From positions 3,432-14,161 of the forward strand of contig DECD01000037.1 in NCBI GenBank assembly GCA_002349055.1: a DNA stretch of 10,730 nucleotides. The letters are read 5' to 3'. A program made the position numbers and the translations under genes. Shown here piece by piece: positions 1 through 5,294 of the stretch (its first letter is position 1; each line of letters opens with the position of its first letter). The notes under the pieces are model-generated. The model was not told where the DNA came from. It worked only from the letters and a program-made list of their open reading frames with translations, and made no database searches. Origin of the DNA: Bacteroidales bacterium UBA2939 (GTDB taxonomy: Bacteria; Bacteroidota; Bacteroidia; Bacteroidales; P3).

Positions 1-1055
1 ATGTAGAGGTCGATATAATTCCGCATGTGTTTTTCGTAAGAGAAAGAGGCGGCGTAGGAGCGAGCGGCATCTGCGTCGTTTTCGTTATAGGAGGCGAGAC
101 CCTCGCGGACGACGGCGGCCATGTGGTCGGGTTCGAAGTCGTGGAAGTAGTGCGCGTGGGTGCTGCCGATTTCGGGGAGTGAGGTTTTATCTGAGCAGAA
201 GACGGGTTTGCCCCATTGCATGGCTTCGATGATGGGGAGGCCGAAACCTTCGGCCAGGGAGGGGAAAAGGAGAGCTGTGCAGTGGGAGTAGAGCCAGCGG
301 CGCTGGGCGTCGGAGACGATGCCGATGATGTGGATGCGGGGCTTGAGGGCAATCTGCGAGCGCAGGAAAGCGGCATATTCGGTGTTGTCGTTGCCGGCGA
401 TGACCAGGTGGTGCTGAGGGAAGAGCTCCAGCATGGGGATGAGGGTGTGGATGTTCTTTTTCTCCTTGACTTCGCCGAGGGCGAGGAAGAAGTTGAACGA
501 CTGGGAGTCGGCGAGGTTGCCGAGTTGAGTGGGTTGTTGCTGCACACCGACGGTGAGGTCCTCGACAGCGTTGTAGATGACACGCGAGGGTTTCCCGCGG
601 AGGTTGATGACGCGCGAGGTGTCTTCCTGGGCAAAGCGCGAGATGAAGGTGAACTCGGAGGCGCGGTCGCACATGCGTTGCAGCTTGCGGCGGTATTTGT
701 TTTGTTTGTTGTCGGGTTTTTCGTGGAGGAAGTTGACGTCGTGGATGGTGAAGATGAAGCGTGTGCGTTTGCTTTTGGGGCGGAAGGCGGTGGCCTGGTT
801 GATGGAGTGCCAGATGTCGAAGTAGGGCATGGTGCAGGGAAACTGGCGGTGGATGTCGTTACGTTTGATATAGTGGACATCGTTACCGAAAGCACCGATG
901 TAGTTCTTGGGGACAAGAAGCGTGATGTCGAGTTTGTCGGCAAGGGAAGCGGCGTTGCGCTGATACCAGCGGCCGTAGTTTATTGCAATCTGGCCCAGCC
1001 CGCACATGGGGTGGCGGAGTATGCTCAAATCTATGAGTATCTTCTTTTTAGCCAT
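1..1055 (-). CDS. Family 4 glycosyltransferase, 3' end outside the window
   Basis: Cytoplasmic GT-B glycosyltransferase, expected to move a sugar from a nucleotide-sugar donor onto a surface glycan (LPS core, O-antigen or capsule); acceptor and sugar cannot be told from sequence. 351 codons are visible from ATG 1055 and the frame is still open at position 1. The N-terminus MAKKKILIDLSIL with a Gly-rich CGLGQ loop (residues 18-22) is the usual first Rossmann strand and loop of this group. IHDVNFLHE lies near residue 104, FISRFAQ near 137, a phosphate-binding ALGEVKEKKN stretch near 192-201, and the GT4 E-x7-E motif is E269 to E277 in EGFGLPIIEA. The last visible residues (SYEKHMRNYIDLY) are typical of the C-terminal helix, so probably only a few to a few tens of residues are missing. 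Transcribed divergently from the glycosyltransferase at 1160. Family assignment is firm, specificity unknown. Confidence 0.9.
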   Translation of the reverse strand, partial: MAKKKILIDLSILRHPMCGLGQIAINYGRWYQRNAASLADKLDITLLVPKNYIGAFGNDVHYIKRNDIHRQFPCTMPYFDIWHSINQATAFRPKSKRTRFIFTIHDVNFLHEKPDNKQNKYRRKLQRMCDRASEFTFISRFAQEDTSRVINLRGKPSRVIYNAVEDLTVGVQQQPTQLGNLADSQSFNFFLALGEVKEKKNIHTLIPMLELFPQHHLVIAGNDNTEYAAFLRSQIALKPRIHIIGIVSDAQRRWLYSHCTALLFPSLAEGFGLPIIEAMQWGKPVFCSDKTSLPEIGSTHAHYFHDFEPDHMAAVVREGLASYNENDADAARSYAASFSYEKHMRNYIDLY

Positions 1056-1081
1056 ATTCTTCTTGTCGTTGAACTAAAATG

Positions 1082-1089
1082 CAAAAATA
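1082..1089 (-). promoter_or_regulatory. Bacteroidota -7 box for the leftward glycosyltransferase
   Basis: Read on the minus strand the site is TATTTTTG, an exact match to the Bacteroidota TAnnTTTG element, followed by CATTTT. It lies 26 nt upstream of ATG 1055, giving a 5' leader of about 20 nt. No clear -33 TTTG is seen at the usual spacing. The core CGTATTTTTGCATTTT is identical to the promoter before the caspase-like gene at 7061. Confidence 0.6.
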
Positions 1090-1129
1090 CGAAAAAAAAG
1101 TGATATGAGGCGGAATGATTTTTTTTTTG

Positions 1130-1137
1130 TAATTTTG
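1130..1137 (+). promoter_or_regulatory. Bacteroidota -7 box for the rightward glycosyltransferase
   Basis: TAATTTTG matches TAnnTTTG and is followed by CAG, as is common in this phylum. It sits behind a run of nine to ten T. Transcription would begin near 1143-1146, so the leader is only about 15 nt to ATG 1160 and almost absent to ATG 1148. That favours ATG 1160 as the start. No convincing -33 TTTG is visible. Confidence 0.6.
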
Positions 1138-1159
1138 CAGTGTGAAAATGGACGATAAC

Positions 1160-2266
1160 ATGACAATAGGATATGACGCAAAGCGAGCCTTCCGCAACAA
1201 CAGCGGGTTGGGCAACTACAGCCGGATGGTGATTGGCGGGGTGTCGATGCACGGGACGGAGTGTGTGCTGTATACTCCCGGAGTGAAAGGACGGCATGAG
1301 CAGTATTTCGACGGAATGGAGAGGGTGCAGGTGTGTGTGCCCAAAGGGTTGTGGCGACTGTTGCCCGATGTGTGGCGGAGTGTGTGGAGCGGTGTGAGGG
1401 CAAAGGGCGACGGAGTGGAGGTGTTCCACGGATTGAGTCATGAATTGCCTTACGGACTTGGAAGCGACGTGAAGAAAGTTGTTACCATGCACGACCTCAT
1501 CGTGCGTCGCTATCCTGAGTTTTTCAAGCCTGCCGACCGTGTGATTCATCGGCTGAAGATGAGTCATGCCTGCCGTGTGGCGGATGTGGTGGTGGCCATC
1601 AGCGAGCAAACCAAACACGACCTAGTGGAGATGATGGGGGTGCCGGAAGGGAAAATCAAGGTGGTGTATCAGTCGTGCGACCCGATATTTTGGAAAGAAG
1701 AAATAAGAATTAAGAAAGAAGAAATAATAAAAAAATACAAACTGCCGGAGAAATATATTATCTGTGTGGGGACGTTGGAGGAGAGGAAGAATCAGCTGAA
1801 GGTGATAGAGGCGATGGAACAGCTGCCGAAGGAGGTCGGACTGGTGATAGTGGGACGACCTCGCGGAGAATACGGCAAGCGTGTACTGAACTGTGCCAGC
1901 GGGCGGGTAAGGGTGCTGACGAATGCCGAGTTCTCCGACTTCCCGGCGCTGTATGCCGGCGCGGTGGCGAGCGTCTACCTCTCGGTGTTCGAGGGGTTCG
2001 GCATTCCGGTGCTGGAGAGCATGTGCTGCGACTGCCCGGTGGTGACCTCCAATGTCTCTTCGATGCCCGAGGCAGGAGGAGATGCTGCTCTGTATGCTTC
2101 GCCTGATGACGCGGCTTTGGTGGCCACACATCTCAACCATTTACTGGAGGACGAGGATTTCCGCCAGCAGACAATAGAAAAGGGGCGAACCCAAAGAATG
2201 AAGTTCGCCCCTGAGAAGGTTACGGCAGATATGATTGCCGTTTACAGAAGTTTACTTGACGACTAA
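1160..2266 (+). CDS. Family 4 glycosyltransferase
   Basis: Complete 368-residue GT-B glycosyltransferase, probably acting on a cell-surface glycan from the cytoplasmic side. The start MTIGYDAKRAFRNNSGLGNYSR has the first strand and glycine loop exactly where family members begin, so ATG 1160 is preferred over ATG 1148 or GTG 1142, both in frame. HDLIVRRYPEFF is at residues 111-122 and VVAISEQTKHDL at 144-155. The donor-site GTLEERKNQ is at 204-212 (R209, K210) and the E-x7-E motif is E278 to E286 in EGFGIPVLES. A Lys/Glu/Ile-rich linker (residues 179-193) between the two Rossmann domains is encoded by a degenerate 7-bp tandem array (1693-1727). The 3' end overlaps the convergent deiminase gene by 15 bp and also contains that gene's likely terminator. 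Substrate unknown. Confidence 0.9.
   Translation: MTIGYDAKRAFRNNSGLGNYSRMVIGGVSMHGTECVLYTPGVKGRHEQYFDGMERVQVCVPKGLWRLLPDVWRSVWSGVRAKGDGVEVFHGLSHELPYGLGSDVKKVVTMHDLIVRRYPEFFKPADRVIHRLKMSHACRVADVVVAISEQTKHDLVEMMGVPEGKIKVVYQSCDPIFWKEEIRIKKEEIIKKYKLPEKYIICVGTLEERKNQLKVIEAMEQLPKEVGLVIVGRPRGEYGKRVLNCASGRVRVLTNAEFSDFPALYAGAVASVYLSVFEGFGIPVLESMCCDCPVVTSNVSSMPEAGGDAALYASPDDAALVATHLNHLLEDEDFRQQTIEKGRTQRMKFAPEKVTADMIAVYRSLLDD
1693..1727 (+). repeat. Degenerate 7-bp tandem array inside a glycosyltransferase gene
   Basis: Five 7-bp units: GAAAGAA, GAAATAA, GAATTAA, GAAAGAA, GAAATAA. The first two recur exactly 21 bp later, so the period in protein is seven residues (EEIRIKK then EEIIKKY). The stretch is nearly pure A/G/T in an otherwise GC-rich gene. 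It encodes the interdomain linker, where length and sequence are tolerant in GT4 enzymes. Confidence 0.6.
2178..2211 (-). terminator. Probable intrinsic terminator of the deiminase gene, inside the opposing gene
   Basis: A perfect 9-bp inverted repeat, GGGGCGAAC (2182-2190) and GTTCGCCCC (2203-2211), encloses a 12-nt loop. On the minus strand the stem is followed directly by TTTT (2181-2178) then CT, the layout of a Rho-independent terminator, about 40 nt after the deiminase stop codon at 2252. On the plus strand no T-run follows, so it should act in one direction. The long loop and short T-tract make strength uncertain. Confidence 0.6.
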
Positions 2267-4417
2267 ACGACGCACCACTTTGCTCGTGCCGTTGCTGAAG
2301 ACCACGTTGTAGACACCCGTGGCCAGGCGGCTGGCGTTGATTGTGTACACAATCTGTCCGGCAGCCTGAAGGCTGGAGGTGTGGATGGTGCGGCCACTCT
2401 GGTCGATGATGGTGACATCGTAGTTCTGACCGTCGCCGAGGTTGATGTTCAGGTTGGCCTGGTCGGTGGCGGGGTTGGGATAGAACTGGCCGAAGCTCTC
2501 CTCGCTGGCTTCCACTTCCTCGATGCTGACGGGACGGGGGGCGTTGTTGTCCTCGGTGGCCCAGTCGCTGCCGAAGGTGAAGGTGATGTTCTCCATAGGC
2601 ATAGGCGTGGTGTCGAAGTCGAACCAGGCGGAGTCAATGATAGCGTCGGTACCGAAAGCGAAGTGGTAGTAGCCACCCTGGCTGGCGGTCATCGGTTTGG
2701 TGATGGTCTTGCCGTTATTCGAGGTGGCGGAGATGTAGTAGTCGACAGATTCGACGACGCCATCGAAGCCGGCGAGGGGGAACTGGCCGTACCAGCGGTT
2801 GTCGTTGGCTGTGAGGTCGAGGGTCTGCCATTCATTGGTGTCGTTGACGCGGTACATCACCTCGGCGTGGGCAATGCCGGAACGGTTGGTGATGATGGCG
2901 CTGACGGGCAGGTTCGAGTTGCCGAGGCCGGCGGTCATGGTGTCGTGGATGTTCTTGTGGAGGATGCGGATGGGATTGTCGGCGGGGATCTGCTTGGTGA
3001 CGCAGTGGATGGCGCCGCCGGTGCCGTCGAACTCACTCACGTTGACGCAGTAGATGGTGTATCCGGGATAGGCTTTCTTGATTTCCTCGATGTTGGCTTT
3101 GTCCCATTCAGCGCTGGGTTCACCGTTCACCACGCGAGAGAAGCAGGGTTGCAGAATCACGTTGTTGACGAAGGTGTGGTTCGAGTAGGTGCGGGTGTAG
3201 CTGTTGTTATATTCAGTTTGCGAACTGTAGCTAGAGCCGTCGTCCTTCGAAGGGAAGGGGAGGGTGCCCATGACGTAGTAGTCGCGGTCGAAGATGCTCT
3301 TGTAGGAACAGAGCGAGTCGATATTCTTCTTGCCGGTGGCGTAGTCGGCCCAGCGGTTGTACTGGTCAGGAATCACGCTGAAGACAAATCCGTTCTCGTC
3401 CCAGGCGTCGGCATAGAGGTCCACGTGGCCGGTGCCGCCGTCATATTGGTAGGCAGGGAGGATGTAGGTGGCACGCTGGCCGAGGAGCTCGCTGAAGGCT
3501 TGCTTCGTCTGGCTGCGGTTGAGCGAAGTTCGAGGTTCGGAAGAGAGGGTATTGATGTCCTGTCCGTCCCACACATATTGGCCATATCTGAGGGTATTGG
3601 CGCTGTAGACAGCGTCGGAGGTGAACAGCATACCGGCACCGTCAACGAGGCAGTTGCCGCCTTCCCAGAACACTTTGGTTTGGTAGTTGGGGATGCCCAT
3701 CTGCTGGTGAATCAGCGAGGGAAGCGAGTCGTCGAGGGCGCGGCCGGGATAGTAGGTGAAGTCGAGCATGGCCACGCTGTCCTGGTCACCATAGTAGAAG
3801 GCGATGGGGCCGCAGTCGCGGTACCAGAACGAGTTGCCGCTACCGAGGATGAAGCGGACGTTATCGTGACGGAGGTTCATGCGGGTCAGCGTGCGGATGA
3901 CGACGGCCGAGTCCTCCGGATTCTCAATGTGGACCCATGCCTGCGCTCCGCCCAGCTGGATGCCGTCCATCAGGTAGAAGAATACCTTGCCCATGGCGGA
4001 GGTGGAGTCAATTGTTTTGATGTAGGGACCTACACCGGCTTCCTGCCAGCCTCTGAAGTTGTTGTACTGATAGTATTGTGCATAGCCTGACACCAGTGGG
4101 TCGGCATACCAGTACATGCTGCTCTCGTGGCTGGGAACTTTGTATTTGTAGAGAGGGGTCACCGCGATGGCCTGCACCTCTTCCCATTCGCCGGGGAACC
4201 ACACGCGGTCTTCGGGCAGGCTTTTCACCGTGTTGCCCTTGGTGGAGGGAGCGGTGGCCATGGGGACGTTCTTTTTGAGGGGCTTGTTGGCCATGTTGCG
4301 GCTGTGGAAGGTCTTGAGGATTTCCTTCTGCATGCGCGTTTCTTCGTTCTGCTCGGTTTGAGCAAAAACATTGACGGCGATAAACATCGCCGTCAGTGTG
4401 AGAATGATTTTCTTCAT
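2252..4417 (-). CDS. Secreted PAD_porph-family deiminase (peptidylarginine/agmatine deiminase-like) with T9SS sorting domain
   Basis: 721-residue exported guanidino-group hydrolase, expected to convert arginine-type groups to citrulline and release ammonia. Signal peptide: residues 1-20 (MKKIILTLTAMFIAVNVFAQ). The catalytic fold spans about 70-480: EWEEVQA at 77-83, WYRDCGPI with D201, FWEGGN at 250-255, GGTGHVDLYAD with H331 and D333, TFVNNVILQP with an Asn at 418/419, and GGAIHCVTKQIP with nucleophile C472. These parallel D130, H236, D238, N297 and C351 of Porphyromonas gingivalis peptidylarginine deiminase. An Ig-like region follows (about 482-590), then a type A T9SS C-terminal domain from about 643 (FYPNPATD, ending SKVVRRLVVK). 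It is longer than the 556-residue P. gingivalis protein, so orthology and protein versus free-agmatine substrate are open. It starts 8 nt after the upstream enzyme gene, with no separate promoter in the gap. Confidence 0.9.
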   Translation of the reverse strand: MKKIILTLTAMFIAVNVFAQTEQNEETRMQKEILKTFHSRNMANKPLKKNVPMATAPSTKGNTVKSLPEDRVWFPGEWEEVQAIAVTPLYKYKVPSHESSMYWYADPLVSGYAQYYQYNNFRGWQEAGVGPYIKTIDSTSAMGKVFFYLMDGIQLGGAQAWVHIENPEDSAVVIRTLTRMNLRHDNVRFILGSGNSFWYRDCGPIAFYYGDQDSVAMLDFTYYPGRALDDSLPSLIHQQMGIPNYQTKVFWEGGNCLVDGAGMLFTSDAVYSANTLRYGQYVWDGQDINTLSSEPRTSLNRSQTKQAFSELLGQRATYILPAYQYDGGTGHVDLYADAWDENGFVFSVIPDQYNRWADYATGKKNIDSLCSYKSIFDRDYYVMGTLPFPSKDDGSSYSSQTEYNNSYTRTYSNHTFVNNVILQPCFSRVVNGEPSAEWDKANIEEIKKAYPGYTIYCVNVSEFDGTGGAIHCVTKQIPADNPIRILHKNIHDTMTAGLGNSNLPVSAIITNRSGIAHAEVMYRVNDTNEWQTLDLTANDNRWYGQFPLAGFDGVVESVDYYISATSNNGKTITKPMTASQGGYYHFAFGTDAIIDSAWFDFDTTPMPMENITFTFGSDWATEDNNAPRPVSIEEVEASEESFGQFYPNPATDQANLNINLGDGQNYDVTIIDQSGRTIHTSSLQAAGQIVYTINASRLATGVYNVVFSNGTSKVVRRLVVK
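4372..4395 (-). promoter_or_regulatory. Perfect 10-bp hairpin in the deiminase signal-peptide coding sequence
   Basis: Arms TGACGGCGAT and ATCGCCGTCA are exact reverse complements around a 4-nt loop. On the minus strand this is nt 23-46 of the deiminase coding sequence, encoding L-T-A-M-F-I-A-V. Three bases after the stem comes TTTTT. The structure therefore resembles an intrinsic terminator placed just after the upstream gene (stop at 4426), or an mRNA hairpin close to the initiating ribosome. Its function is inferred only. Confidence 0.45.
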
Positions 4418-4425
4418 CTTTGTTC

Positions 4426-5259
4426 TTATCTTCTGGGTTTAAGTGAGAGAATCTCGCGGGCTTCGTCGCTGGTGGCTACTTGGCGACCCAGCAGTTTTGC
4501 CATGCGGACCACTTTGTCCACCAGTTCGCCGTTGCTCTTGGCCAGCACGCCGCGCTCCAGGTAGAGGTTGTCCTCGAATCCCACGCGGACATTGCCGCCC
4601 ATCACGATGGCGGGAGCGGCGAGGGTGAAAGCGTGGCGGCCGATGCCGGTGGCGGTCCAGGTGCTGCCGGCGGGAATCTTGTTGACGAGCCAGCAGAGGT
4701 TGTCGACGGTGGCGGGGGTGCAGCCGGGAACACCGAGCACGAAGTTGAACTGCATCGGGTTGCCGGGCACTTCGCCTTTGCGGGCCATGGTGAGGATGGT
4801 GTCGAGGTGACCCATTTCGAAGCACTCGTATTCGGGCTTGATGCCTTTTTCAATCATGCGTTTGCCAAAGGCGCGCATGGTGGGCATGGTGTTGTCGAAG
4901 ATGTCGTCGCCGAAGTTGCAGGTGCCGCAGTCGAGGGTGGCCATCTCGGGGACGGGGGTGGTGTTGGTGGAGTCGAGACGCTCGTCGGGGGTCATTCCCA
5001 CGGCACCGCCAGTGCTGGGGATGAGGATGACGTTGGGGCAGGCCTTGAGGATGGCCTCGGTGCACTCCTGGAAGCGCACGTGGCTCTGAGTGGGGGTGCC
5101 GTCGTCCTCGCGGACGTGCAGGTGGACGATGGCGGCGCCAGCGTCGACGGCGCTCTTGGCCTCGCGCACGATTTCCTCTACGGTGTAGGGAACGTTGGGG
5201 TTCTGTTCTTTGGTGACTTCTGCGCCGCAGATGGCGGCGGTGATGATGAGTTTATCCAT
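4426..5259 (-). CDS. kce: 3-keto-5-aminohexanoate cleavage enzyme (BKACE/DUF849 family)
   Basis: 277-residue cytoplasmic metalloenzyme of the beta-keto acid cleavage family. Kce condenses 3-keto-5-aminohexanoate with acetyl-CoA to give acetoacetate and 3-aminobutyryl-CoA in lysine fermentation. The start MDKLIITAAICGAEVTKEQ aligns with the beginning of characterised Kce, so ATG 5259 is the start even though the frame is open far upstream. The Zn-binding IVHLHVRED has H46 and H48, and the third ligand candidate is E229 in VGFEDN. E14, S82 in STGGAVG and E143 also fall at family positions. Length matches Kce (about 275 residues). It lies 29 nt after the caspase-like gene and 8 nt before the deiminase, suggesting cotranscription. 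No kamA, kamDE, kdd or kal neighbour is present, so another BKACE substrate is possible. Confidence 0.85.
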   Translation of the reverse strand: MDKLIITAAICGAEVTKEQNPNVPYTVEEIVREAKSAVDAGAAIVHLHVREDDGTPTQSHVRFQECTEAILKACPNVILIPSTGGAVGMTPDERLDSTNTTPVPEMATLDCGTCNFGDDIFDNTMPTMRAFGKRMIEKGIKPEYECFEMGHLDTILTMARKGEVPGNPMQFNFVLGVPGCTPATVDNLCWLVNKIPAGSTWTATGIGRHAFTLAAPAIVMGGNVRVGFEDNLYLERGVLAKSNGELVDKVVRMAKLLGRQVATSDEAREILSLKPRR

Positions 5260-5273
5260 AAATTTATGATTGT

Positions 5274-5294
5274 TTGAATTCTTAGTTCTTAGTT
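5274..5294 (-). repeat. 7-bp tandem array spanning the caspase-like gene's stop codon
   Basis: On the minus strand: AACTAAG, AACTAAG, then degenerate AATTCAA. The stop codon TAA (5289-5291) of the caspase-like gene lies inside the first unit. The array fills most of the 29-nt gap to the next gene. Confidence 0.55.

Noticed and set aside
187..672. Arg/His/Pro-rich minus-strand frame
   Set aside because: It is a shifted reading of the glycosyltransferase gene at 1-1055, which has the GT4 motifs.
2381..4090. Long open frame on the plus strand opposite the deiminase gene
   Set aside because: The product is a Val/Gly/Asp-rich sequence with no recognisable motif, the usual antisense shadow of a GC-rich gene. 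The minus-strand frame has a signal peptide, active-site motifs and a sorting domain.
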